A stretch of DNA of 25,766 nt from positions 1 through 25,766 of the forward strand of contig JANNFX010000135.1 in the NCBI GenBank assembly GCA_031380225.1, given 5' to 3'. A model generated the notes under the pieces. It had not been told where the DNA came from. It did no database searches and saw only the letters and a program-made list of their open reading frames with translations. This DNA is from JANNFX01 sp031380225. Its GTDB lineage: Bacteria; Pseudomonadota; Alphaproteobacteria; Rhizobiales; Hyphomicrobiaceae. The number at the start of each line of letters is the position of its first letter. Positions within the stretch are counted from its first letter, which is position 1. The position numbers and the translations under genes are program-made. Below are positions 1 to 7,061 of the stretch, piece by piece.

Positions 1-1
1 C

Positions 2-1735
2 CGCGCCAGTGGCCACAGCAATCGCATCGCGCGCATGATTGCGTCGACCGTCGCGATGGAATTCATCACGGTTGGCACAGAGGCACAAGCGCTGCTGCTC
101 GAAGCCAATCTGATCAAGCGCTTCCGCCCGCGCTACAACGTCGTGCTGCGCGACGATAAATCGTTCCCCTACATTCTTATCCGCCGCGACACGGCCGCTC
201 CGCAAATTCTGAAGCACCGCGGTGCCCGCACATCGAAGGGCGATTATTTCGGACCGTTTGCATCGGCGGGCGCTGTCAATCGCACTATCAACATGCTGCA
301 GCGCGCGTTCCTGCTGCGCTCGTGTTCGGACAGTGTCTACGACAGCCGCACGCGTCCGTGCCTGCTGCATCAAATCAAGCGCTGCTCGGCGCCTTGCACG
401 AACGAGATCACGGCCGAGGATTACGCAACGCTTGTGGACGAAGCGGTGCGGTTCCTGCGCGGTGAAAGCCAAAACGTTCGTCAGATGTATCAGAAGCTGA
501 TGGAAGACGCAGCAGAAGCGCTCGAATTCGAAAGCGCCGCTAAGTTCCGCAACCGGCTGTGGGCGCTGGCCCACGTCACCGCCGATCAATCGATCAATCC
601 CGAAGGCGTCGAGGAAGCTGATATTTTTGCAGCCCATCAACAAGGTGGGCAGACCTGCATCCAGGTGTTCTTCTTCCGCACCGGGCAGAACTGGGGCAAC
701 CGCGCGTATTATCCAAAGGCCGACAAATCACTCAGTGTCGACGTGGTGCTGTCAAGTTTCATCGCTCAATTCTACGACGACAAGCCTGTGCCACGCCTCA
801 TTTTATTATCGCATGACGTCGAAGAGCGCGAACTGCTGGCAGAAGCGCTATCGACCAAGGCCGAACGCAAGGTTGATATTCGCGTTCCGAGCCGCGGCAC
901 CAAGTCGGGGCTCGTTGAACACGCCTTGACGAATGCCAAGGAAGCGCTTGGGCGTAAATTGGCCGAGAGTTCATCGCAGATCAAATTGCTGGAAGCCGTT
1001 GCCGAGCGCTTTGGTTTGGCCGAAACACCGCGCCGCATTGAAGTCTACGACAACAGCCACATCGCAGGCACCAACGCTGTCGGCGCCATGATCGTTGCCG
1101 GCCCCGAGGGCTTCGTCAAAAATCAGTATAGAAAATTCAATATCAAGTCGGAAACAATGACGCCCGGCGACGACTACGCCATGATGCGAGAAGTGCTGAC
1201 GCGGCGTTTCAAGCGGCTCGCGGAAGCGAACGACGGGGTCAGACCCGCAGGGTCTGACCCCGAACAGTCCGAAACCCCAGCGCGTCCTGATTTCGTTCTG
1301 ATCGATGGCGGCGCGGGCCAGCTGTCGGTTGCTGTCGAAGTGCTGAATGAGCTCGGTCTCTCTGAGATCCCGGTCGCGGGCGTCGCCAAAGGTCCGGATC
1401 GCGATGCGGGGCGCGAGCATTTCCATGTGCCGGGCAAGCCGCTGCCATTTATGCTCGAGCCGCGCGACCCGGTGCTGTATTTCGTGCAGCGGCTTCGAGA
1501 TGAGGCGCACAGATTTGTAATCGGCACCCATCGCGCCAAACGCTCGAAGGCGATCAGCGCCAACCCGTTGGATGAAATCGGCGGCATTGGGCCATCGCGG
1601 CGGCGGGCATTGATGAAACACTTCGGCTCAGCGAAATCGGTATCGCGCGCTGGCATTGAAGACTTGAAAGGTATTGACGGCATTTCGGCTGAGATGGCTC
1701 AAAAAATCCACGACTTCTTTCATGAAAGGAAGTGA
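2..1735 (+). CDS. uvrC: UvrABC excinuclease subunit C, 5' end missing
   Basis: UvrC makes both incisions around bulky DNA lesions in nucleotide excision repair, working with UvrA and UvrB in the cytoplasm. The gene enters from the left edge: the frame is open from base 2, and its first visible residues (GHSNRIARMI) belong to the end of the GIY-YIG nuclease domain, so the ATG at 35 is internal. After it come a Cys-rich segment (RCSAPC), a UVR domain that contacts UvrB (about residues 163-193 of the 577 visible), the RNase H-like endonuclease domain (EVYDNSHI, PGDDY, LIDGGAGQL and DEAHRFVIGTHR carry the expected acidic and His residues), and a C-terminal helix-hairpin-helix pair. Just before LIDGGAGQL there is an extra stretch (DGVRPAGSDPEQ) encoded by a perfect DNA palindrome (see separate entry). 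The gene ends 4 bases from the convergent J-domain gene. The usual Rhizobiales neighbour pgsA is not present downstream. Confidence 0.97.
   Translation, partial: RASGHSNRIARMIASTVAMEFITVGTEAQALLLEANLIKRFRPRYNVVLRDDKSFPYILIRRDTAAPQILKHRGARTSKGDYFGPFASAGAVNRTINMLQRAFLLRSCSDSVYDSRTRPCLLHQIKRCSAPCTNEITAEDYATLVDEAVRFLRGESQNVRQMYQKLMEDAAEALEFESAAKFRNRLWALAHVTADQSINPEGVEEADIFAAHQQGGQTCIQVFFFRTGQNWGNRAYYPKADKSLSVDVVLSSFIAQFYDDKPVPRLILLSHDVEERELLAEALSTKAERKVDIRVPSRGTKSGLVEHALTNAKEALGRKLAESSSQIKLLEAVAERFGLAETPRRIEVYDNSHIAGTNAVGAMIVAGPEGFVKNQYRKFNIKSETMTPGDDYAMMREVLTRRFKRLAEANDGVRPAGSDPEQSETPARPDFVLIDGGAGQLSVAVEVLNELGLSEIPVAGVAKGPDRDAGREHFHVPGKPLPFMLEPRDPVLYFVQRLRDEAHRFVIGTHRAKRSKAISANPLDEIGGIGPSRRRALMKHFGSAKSVSRAGIEDLKGIDGISAEMAQKIHDFFHERK
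1234..1262. repeat. Perfect palindrome inserted within uvrC
   Basis: Two 13-base arms, at 1234-1246 and 1250-1262, are exact reverse complements around a 3-base loop (GCA); the core arm is GGGGTCAGACCC. The element lies in frame in uvrC and encodes part of a charged, low-complexity loop between the conserved PGDDY and LIDGGAGQL motifs. The 11-mer GGGTCTGACCC recurs at 11285-11295. From memory, GGGGTCAGACCC-type palindromes are common in proteobacterial genomes and resemble REP/MITE-like elements; I have not verified this. Confidence 0.8.
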
Positions 1736-1739
1736 CGCC

Positions 1740-2279
1740 TTAGGCCCGCGGGCGGGATTCGTAAATCGGAGCCGGACGCTGCGCGATGGTCTTGACCGTC
1801 GAGTGCTTGGTCTCAAGCGCGGTGTAAGCCAAATTGATCCGGCGCGCCATAGCCGCCAAATAGTCGTGCACTTCGGACGGTAGTTCTGCGCTGGCATAGC
1901 GGTCCGGGTGATAGGTCTTTGACAACGCCACATAGGCAGCCCGTACCGCGGCCCATTCGGCGTTTTGATCAACGCCCAACACGCGGTGCGGCTCGAAACT
2001 TTCGATGTCACTAGCTTGCGCCAACAGAGTGGCCGGTTTGGGAACCGGCGTCAGCTTGACGTCGCGCAGCGTTGACTTGGCAATCCAGCGCCGCGCCTCG
2101 CCAAAGACTTCAAATTCCACAAATGGACTGGCGCCGTTCAGCACTTCCGCAAAAGGCCGCGACGCATGAATGTAGAATTGTCCTGCTGCCACTTCGCCGG
2201 TGTCGAATCGCACCTCTGCTGCAATCGCAACCTGCTGGGTCTGATGGTTGACATTGTCGACTTTGTTGCGCTCAAACAT
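1740..2279 (-). CDS. J-domain (DnaJ-like) co-chaperone, 179 aa
   Basis: The C-terminal part (about residues 95-155) is a J domain with the diagnostic HPD tripeptide at 124-126 (KTYHPDRY), the motif that stimulates Hsp70/DnaK ATPase activity. The first 80 residues form a separate conserved module (VRFDTGEVAAGQFYIHASRP, then VEFEVFGEARRWIAKS). To my recollection this module precedes the J domain in a family of short alphaproteobacterial proteins; its function is unknown. The frame stays open to 2522, but I place the start at the ATG at 2279, because the family begins at MFERNKV and the extra 81 residues look like translated intergenic DNA that overlaps the typA leader. No strong Shine-Dalgarno sequence precedes 2279; an alternative ATG lies at 2447. 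There are no zinc-finger or G/F regions, so it is not DnaJ itself. Confidence 0.85.
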   Translation of the reverse strand: MFERNKVDNVNHQTQQVAIAAEVRFDTGEVAAGQFYIHASRPFAEVLNGASPFVEFEVFGEARRWIAKSTLRDVKLTPVPKPATLLAQASDIESFEPHRVLGVDQNAEWAAVRAAYVALSKTYHPDRYASAELPSEVHDYLAAMARRINLAYTALETKHSTVKTIAQRPAPIYESRPRA

Positions 2280-2536
2280 GCCGGCGACCAAATTGTTAAT
2301 TTGTTTCAGAATATGGCGGAGCGCGATCGATGCTCTACTGTCATGGGACTGAAGCAAGGATCGTGCAAACCGCTGGATAACGAGACAACTCGGGGCTTTG
2401 CGCGCCCATTCGGGCTTAAGGGTCACAGGTCCCGGCAACCGGGGCATATGGCTTGAAGCCGGGGGTTGTGCTACCTCGCCTGGAAATCGGGCCAGCCGCG
2501 TTGGCGGCGAACGTGCCCCCATTCCAAGAGACCGTT

Positions 2537-4366
2537 ATGAAACTTCGTAATATCGCGATCATCGCGCACGTTGACCATGGCAAGACGACCCTAGTTGATG
2601 AGCTTCTGAAACAGTCCGGCTCATTCCGCGACAACCAAAAGGTTGCCGAGCGGGCCATGGATTCGAATGATCTCGAACGCGAACGTGGCATCACAATTTT
2701 GGCCAAGTGCACGTCGGTGGTCTGGAAAGACCACCGCATCAACATCGTCGACACGCCGGGTCACGCCGACTTCGGCGGCGAAGTTGAGCGCATCTTGAAC
2801 ATGGTCGACGGTGTCGTCGTTTTGGTTGACGCGTCCGAAGGCCCGCTGCCGCAGACTAAATTCGTGGTCTCGAAAGCATTGAAGCGCGGCATGCGCCCGA
2901 TCGTGGTCATCAACAAAATTGACCGCCCCGACCAGCGCCACACAGACGTTCTGAACGAAATCTTCGATTTGTTCGCAAACCTTGACGCCACCGACGAACA
3001 ACTCGACTTCCCGGTTCTTTACGGGTCAGGCCGCGATGGCTGGATGGCTCTCGACCCGGCCGGCCCCAAGGAAGACTTGGCGCCGATGTTTGACTTGATC
3101 GTTCAGCATGTACCGCCGCCAACCGTTGAACCTGGTCCTTTCCGTTTACTTGCGACGACGCTTGAAGCTGACAACTTCCTCGGCCGCATTCTGACGGGCC
3201 GCATTTCGTCGGGCGCCGTCAAGCCCAACATGACGCTCAAAGCGCTGTCGCGCGATGGCAAGCTGATTGAGAATTTCCGCGTCAGCAAAGTGCTGGCGTT
3301 CCGCGGCCTTGAACGCGTTCCAGTCGAGGTGGCGGAAGCCGGCGAAATCGTTGCCATTGCTGGCATGAGCGAGGCGACCGTTGCCGACACGTTGTGCGAT
3401 CCAGCCGTCGAGACGCCGATTCAATCACAACCGGTTGATCCGCCGACGCTATCGATGACATTTCGAATCAACGACGGTCCGTTTGCCGGTCAAGAAGGTG
3501 ACAAGGTGCAAAGCCGCGTCATTCGCGAACGTTTGTTGAAAGAAGCTGAGCGCAACATCGCCATTCAGATCTCGGCTGCAGGCGATGGCGACAGCTTCGA
3601 CGTCGCCGGCCGCGGCGAACTTCAGTTGGCTATTCTGATCGAAAACATGCGCCGCGAAGGCTTCGAGCTCACCGTGTCGCGTCCGAAAGTTTTGTACCGC
3701 AACGATCCGGAAACCGGCCAGAAGCAAGAACCGATCGAGGAAGTGATCATTGACGTCGACGAAGGCCATACCGGCATCGTTGTCAAGAAGCTGTCGGAAC
3801 GCAAGGGCGAAATGATTGAAATGCGCCCGTCAGGTGGCGGCCGCACGCGAATGGTGTTCCTGGTGCCGACACGCGCGCTCCTTGGCTACCAGTCTGAATT
3901 ACTGTCCGACACACGCGGCACAGCCGTCATGAACAAGCTGTTCCACGCCTACATGCCATTCCGTGGTGAAATTGCCGGCCGGTTGACCGGCGTGATGATT
4001 TCGAACGCCGATGGCGAAGCCGCTGCTTACGCGATTTTCAATCTGCAAGATCGTGGACCGTTCTTCATTGGCGCCCAGACCCGCGTCTACAGCGGTATGA
4101 TTGTCGGCGAGCATTCGCGTGATAATGACCTTGAGGTCAATGTCGTCAAAGGCAAGAAGCTCACCAACGTGCGCGCGTCCGGCAAGGACGATGCCGTGCT
4201 GCTCACGACTCCGATCAAGCTGACGCTTGAAAAATCGATGAGTTACATCACCGATGACGAGCTTGTTGAAGTCACACCGGAAAGCATCCGGCTGCGTAAA
4301 CGCTGGCTCGATCCGAACGAGCGCAAGAAGCAAGAGCGCAAACGCGAGTCGGAAGCGGCGGCATAA
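2537..4366 (+). CDS. typA: Ribosome-associated translational GTPase TypA/BipA
   Basis: TypA (BipA) is an EF-G-like GTPase that binds the 70S ribosome and is needed for growth and ribosome assembly under stress or cold. The protein has 609 residues, the usual family length. The G motifs are complete: G1 AHVDHGKT (10-17), G2 RERGIT (48-53), G3 DTPGH (72-76), G4 NKID (126-129). The EF-Tu-like domain 2, EF-G-like domains and the BipA-specific C-terminal region (SELLSDTRGTAVMNKLF onward) follow. I chose the ATG at 2537 because the family starts at MKLRNIAIIAHVDHGKT and AAGAG at 2526-2530 gives a ribosome-binding site with 6-base spacing; an ATG at 2453 would only add an unconserved 28-residue tail. 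It is divergent from the J-domain gene across about 257 bases. Confidence 0.97.
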   Translation: MKLRNIAIIAHVDHGKTTLVDELLKQSGSFRDNQKVAERAMDSNDLERERGITILAKCTSVVWKDHRINIVDTPGHADFGGEVERILNMVDGVVVLVDASEGPLPQTKFVVSKALKRGMRPIVVINKIDRPDQRHTDVLNEIFDLFANLDATDEQLDFPVLYGSGRDGWMALDPAGPKEDLAPMFDLIVQHVPPPTVEPGPFRLLATTLEADNFLGRILTGRISSGAVKPNMTLKALSRDGKLIENFRVSKVLAFRGLERVPVEVAEAGEIVAIAGMSEATVADTLCDPAVETPIQSQPVDPPTLSMTFRINDGPFAGQEGDKVQSRVIRERLLKEAERNIAIQISAAGDGDSFDVAGRGELQLAILIENMRREGFELTVSRPKVLYRNDPETGQKQEPIEEVIIDVDEGHTGIVVKKLSERKGEMIEMRPSGGGRTRMVFLVPTRALLGYQSELLSDTRGTAVMNKLFHAYMPFRGEIAGRLTGVMISNADGEAAAYAIFNLQDRGPFFIGAQTRVYSGMIVGEHSRDNDLEVNVVKGKKLTNVRASGKDDAVLLTTPIKLTLEKSMSYITDDELVEVTPESIRLRKRWLDPNERKKQERKRESEAAA

Positions 4367-4507
4367 CCGGGCTATTTCCTGGCAATTCCGCAGTTATGCC
4401 AGCATTTCCACAGGACTGCCCCATGGCGCTAGATCGCCGGGGCCGAATCGGTGGACCTTAGCCCTCGTTCTGGCCCGTCTCCCGGGCTGAACTTGAGGGA
4501 ACTTGTT

Positions 4508-5035
4508 ATGACGATCCACGCGCTGGTGAAGCCGCTCTTGAACGTCGAGTTGTTCAACGGACTGAAGCCGCTGCAAATCACTGAAATTCTGCGCCGCGCT
4601 GATCGCATCGTCTATAAAGCTGGCGACGTCATTGTTGCCAGTGAGACGCTAGGTGAAGCGGCTGTGTTGATCATCGCGGGTGATGCGGTGCGTTTGGCTG
4701 GTCCCCATGATCGCAACAAAGACGAGACCGCAATTCCATCTGGTGCCTTGGTTGGCGAAATGGCCATGCTGATTGAAACCTCTCATGCCGCGACCATTGT
4801 TGCGAAAGGTCCGGTGCGTGCTCTGCGCTTGTCTCGCTCGGAGCTGCATGCCCAAATGGCAGACGATCCCACACTTGCGGATCACCTGGTCCAGCGCATA
4901 GCGGCGCGCTTGCATCGGATTGCCGATGAACTCAGAGATGTCGATAGCGAGTTGGCCGCGTCTTTAAATGGCGCTGGCACATCTCAAGTGATTGCTGATC
5001 CTGAGCCAATAGCGAACACAGCCGTGCTGCATTGA
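4508..5035 (+). CDS. Single-domain cyclic nucleotide-binding-fold protein, 175 aa
   Basis: Residues about 15-115 read as a cyclic nucleotide-binding (CAP-type) beta-roll: LFNGLKPLQITEILRRADRIVYKAGDVI, a central AVLIIAGDAVRL strand, then GALVGEMAML and ALRLSRSELHAQM. No helix-turn-helix or catalytic domain follows; the rest is a helical tail (ADHLVQRIAARLHRIADELRDV) and a short unstructured end. In the phosphate-binding cassette, the Arg that normally contacts the cyclic phosphate is replaced (SHAATI), so nucleotide binding is doubtful. The start at 4508 is supported by GAGGGA at 4495-4500, 7 bases upstream; an in-frame ATG at 4451 lacks this. The gene follows typA by 141 bases with no clear terminator between. 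Such stand-alone domains often act as small regulatory subunits; its partner is unknown. Confidence 0.75.
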   Translation: MTIHALVKPLLNVELFNGLKPLQITEILRRADRIVYKAGDVIVASETLGEAAVLIIAGDAVRLAGPHDRNKDETAIPSGALVGEMAMLIETSHAATIVAKGPVRALRLSRSELHAQMADDPTLADHLVQRIAARLHRIADELRDVDSELAASLNGAGTSQVIADPEPIANTAVLH

Positions 5036-5092
5036 GCATTCAGTCTCCAAATCGAAACTACTGAATACGAGTTGATTAAACTGGGTCCCTGG

Positions 5093-5231
5093 GAAAAAAG
5101 AGCGCCCAACCACGGGGGGCGGGGTTGGGCGCTCGGCGCTTTTCGCGCGGGGTACTGGGAGGGACTCCAGAACCCTGGCCGACACCGGGGGTAGACGGGG
5201 GGAGGCTACCTAGGGGAGGCGTCGGCCTCAT
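5093..5231 (-). ncRNA. Candidate structured small RNA with C-rich anti-SD-like loops
   Basis: Read leftward, the stretch folds into four consecutive hairpins. Hairpin 1: outer stem 5221-5227 with 5177-5183 (GGCCGAC/GTCGGCC), inner stem 5206-5210 with 5190-5194 (GGTAG/CTACC), loop CCTCCCCCCGT. Hairpin 2: GGGT-T-CTGG (5175-5167) with CCAG-T-ACCC (5158-5150), loop AGTCCCTC. Hairpin 3: GCGC/GCGC at 5148-5136. Hairpin 4: a perfect 12-bp stem at 5134-5100 followed by six T, a Rho-independent terminator. A sigma70-like promoter precedes it. No convincing ORF is present. The CCTCCCC-type loops are complementary to Shine-Dalgarno sequences, as in the alphaproteobacterial alpha-r14 and CcsR-type sRNAs; family membership is inference. 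The alternative is a long 3' UTR of the upstream lolA-like gene. Confidence 0.6.
5094..5134 (-). terminator. Rho-independent terminator
   Basis: A perfect 12-bp stem (5123-5134 with 5100-5111, GAGCGCCCAACC and its complement) encloses an 11-base loop. On the minus strand it is followed directly by six T (5099-5094). It would end the candidate sRNA and any read-through from the lolA-like gene. On the plus strand there is only a weak TTTT (5140-5143) five bases after the stem, so termination of the gene ending at 5035 is possible but weaker. Confidence 0.85.
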
Positions 5232-5238
5232 GCATAGT

Positions 5239-5266
5239 AAATTAAGCGCGCTCTGCCAGTTTTCAA
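5239..5266 (-). promoter_or_regulatory. Sigma70-like promoter of the candidate sRNA
   Basis: On the minus strand TTGAAA (5266-5261) is followed after 16 bases by TAATTT (5244-5239), or after 17 bases by AATTTA. Either pair would start transcription near 5231, immediately before the first hairpin of the candidate sRNA. It lies downstream of the lolA-like stop at 5363. Confidence 0.45.
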
Positions 5267-5362
5267 GCCCAACGCGCAGATATCACGAAAATGTTACCAG
5301 TCGTGCCCAAATGCCGGGCACTTGAGGCTTGCGAGCGGCAAATTGGTCACATTTTGATTCGG

Positions 5363-6187
5363 CTACTGTGGTGTCATCTTTGACGGCCCAAGAGCTTGAA
5401 TTTTAAAGAGATTTTCTTCGAGCTTGGTGCCTTTTTCAAGCTCGCTGACTTGCACCTGGGTCGCTTGCCCTTGGGCATCGACGGCCTGCCACTCCTTAAG
5501 TTCAAGCACGGGTTTGGTGCTCAGGAAGAGCTTTATAGCTCCAGGTGTCTCAGGGTCCTTGTCGCGCAGCGCCAGAACGATCAGATCATCAGCTGATTGC
5601 ACTTCGAGAATATTAGCATCGCGCTCGAGATTGACGTCTTTGCGCAACAATAGCCGGAACGGCGTCTTATCGAGTTCGACCCGGTCTTCATTGTTTAGGT
5701 CCAGATCCTGGATGGCGAGATTTTGGCCATCCGATACAATGACTTGCCTCGATGGCAGGGCGTAGTCGAAACGGAATTTTCCAGGACGGTTCAAGAAGAA
5801 TTTGCCCTTCATGCGCTTCTTGTCGGCGCCGGTCTGAACGAATGCGCCCTTCATGGTCGAGGTGGCTTCGAAGTAGTCGCTGACCTGCTTGACCAGGGCT
5901 TTTTGCGCATCATCTAGCGTCAAGCCGCCTTTGCCAGACGCCACTTCTGCGTTCCAACCCGATCCGACAGAGCCAGGCGCAGCGGCCGCAGCCGGTGCGC
6001 CTGCTGCAGGAGCTGGTGTTGCTGGCGCGGCGGCCGGTGCTGGTGGAGCTGCGGGTGCAGCTGCCGCTGGAGCGGCACCAGCGGCCGCAGGTTTCGCCGG
6101 GTCTTCAGCGATTGCGGCCAGCGGCAGTGCAAGTCCAGCGGCCATTGCGGCCATGGCAAAGCCCGAAACCTTCGAAATCAAAGTCAT
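5363..6187 (-). CDS. lolA: LolA-family outer-membrane lipoprotein carrier, periplasmic, with Ala/Pro linker
   Basis: LolA carries lipoproteins through the periplasm from the LolCDE complex to the outer membrane. The ATG at 6187 gives 274 residues, opens with a clear signal peptide (MTLISKVSGFAMAAMAAGLALPL... with likely cleavage after AIA, residue 27), and is preceded by AAGGGGAC. Residues about 29-75 are almost only Ala and Pro, a flexible linker not usual for LolA. The LolA fold follows: ALVKQVSDYFEATSTMKGAFVQ, KGKFFLNRPGKFRFDYALP, then VIVSDGQNLAIQDLDLNNEDRVEL and LRKDVNLERDANILEVQ. The frame continues to 6271 but the extension has no signal sequence. No lolB is visible nearby, as expected for alphaproteobacteria. 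A related role in lipid or envelope transport cannot be excluded. The candidate sRNA lies downstream. Confidence 0.88.
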   Translation of the reverse strand: MTLISKVSGFAMAAMAAGLALPLAAIAEDPAKPAAAGAAPAAAAPAAPPAPAAAPATPAPAAGAPAAAAAPGSVGSGWNAEVASGKGGLTLDDAQKALVKQVSDYFEATSTMKGAFVQTGADKKRMKGKFFLNRPGKFRFDYALPSRQVIVSDGQNLAIQDLDLNNEDRVELDKTPFRLLLRKDVNLERDANILEVQSADDLIVLALRDKDPETPGAIKLFLSTKPVLELKEWQAVDAQGQATQVQVSELEKGTKLEENLFKIQALGPSKMTPQ

Positions 6188-6373
6188 ATCAAGTCCCCTT
6201 GCCTCCGGCACTTGCGCCCGGGCATCCCAGATGATCCGGCATGACCCAACAATTCGACAGGAAGTGGGCATATGGCCGGTGTTTGGCGGATATCGTACGA
6301 TTTAAGCGCCGCTGCAATGTTGCATTGAGGCGCGCCACACAGCTCTTGGCAGCCAATTCGATCCGAACACGAC

Positions 6374-6425
6374 GTTATCGCCATCAAAAATAACCGCCGT
6401 CATCAGGGCGTTCCGGCGATAACGG
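6374..6425. repeat. 10-bp perfect inverted repeat between rsmD and lolA
   Basis: CGTTATCGCC (6374-6383) and GGCGATAACG (6416-6425) are exact reverse complements separated by 32 bases. The element sits about 50 bases downstream of the rsmD stop and 187 bases upstream of the lolA-like start, reading leftward. No T-run follows on either strand, so it is not a classic terminator. It could be an operator for lolA or a 3' mRNA-stabilising hairpin. Confidence 0.5.
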
Positions 6426-6473
6426 CGAGAACCACGGGGATATGCGGACAAAGCTCTTAATGCTCTGTGCCGC

Positions 6474-7031
6474 TCACACCGCGCGGCCAAATCGCACCGT
6501 CGCAATGCCATATGTGCGCTCTTGCAACGCGTCGAAACCTTGCGGCCATGCGAACGCCGATGTTGCGTCTTCCTCAACGACCACAACCGCGCCCGTCTGC
6601 AACCACTGGCCATCGCGCATCGAGTTCAATGCCTTTTCGGCTAAGCCCTTGCCGTAGGGCGGGTCGAGGAACGCCAATCCAAACGGCGCCATAGTTCCAA
6701 CGAGCCCGAGGCTCGTCGCATCGCGGCGGAAAATGCGCGTCACACCTGTCAGCCCGAAGGCCTCGACGTTAGTGCGGATCAACCCGCGGCCATCGGCACT
6801 GTCATCGACAAACAGGCAGTAGCTGGCGCCGCGCGAAATCGCTTCGAGACCGAGCGCTCCAGTACCGGCGAATAGATCGATGACGCGCTGGCTCGCGAGT
6901 TCGAATCCGTCAATTCCGTGCGCCAATATATTGAACACGCTTTCGCGGGTGCGGTCCGATGTTGGCCGAAGACCAGCATGTTCCGGGCTTTGGATTGCGC
7001 GTCCACGAAACTGCCCGGCAACGATGCGCAT
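6474..7031 (-). CDS. rsmD: 16S rRNA (guanine966-N2)-methyltransferase RsmD
   Basis: RsmD methylates G966 of 16S rRNA on the 30S subunit using S-adenosylmethionine. The 185-residue protein matches the family length. It starts at the ATG at 7031 with the family N-terminus MRIVAGQFRGR; the six codons upstream to 7049 are unconserved. It shows the SAM-binding loop DLFAGTGALGLEAISRGA (about residues 52-69) and the catalytic DPPYGKG motif (123-129) of N2-guanine and N6-adenine methyltransferases. The RPTSDRTRESVFNIL segment near residues 22-36 is also characteristic. Its start is 30 bases after the stop of the membrane-anchored gene upstream, so the two may share a transcript. A pseudouridine synthase or coaD neighbour, common elsewhere, is absent. 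Confidence 0.95.
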   Translation of the reverse strand: MRIVAGQFRGRAIQSPEHAGLRPTSDRTRESVFNILAHGIDGFELASQRVIDLFAGTGALGLEAISRGASYCLFVDDSADGRGLIRTNVEAFGLTGVTRIFRRDATSLGLVGTMAPFGLAFLDPPYGKGLAEKALNSMRDGQWLQTGAVVVVEEDATSAFAWPQGFDALQERTYGIATVRFGRAV

Positions 7032-7061
7032 GTGACCTAGCGAGTACAAGTGTTACAGCAA

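Noticed and set aside
971..1621. 216-residue minus-strand ORF inside uvrC
   Set aside because: It is antisense to the conserved UvrC endonuclease region, has no family motif, and arises from GC-rich codon use.
2280..2522. N-terminal extension of the J-domain protein
   Set aside because: The 81 extra residues overlap the typA leader, lack conservation signals and precede the recognisable family start MFERNKV.
5889..6305. 138-residue Gly/Ala-rich plus-strand ORF opposite lolA
   Set aside because: It is the complement of the Ala/Pro linker; low-complexity GC-rich repeats stay open in several frames.
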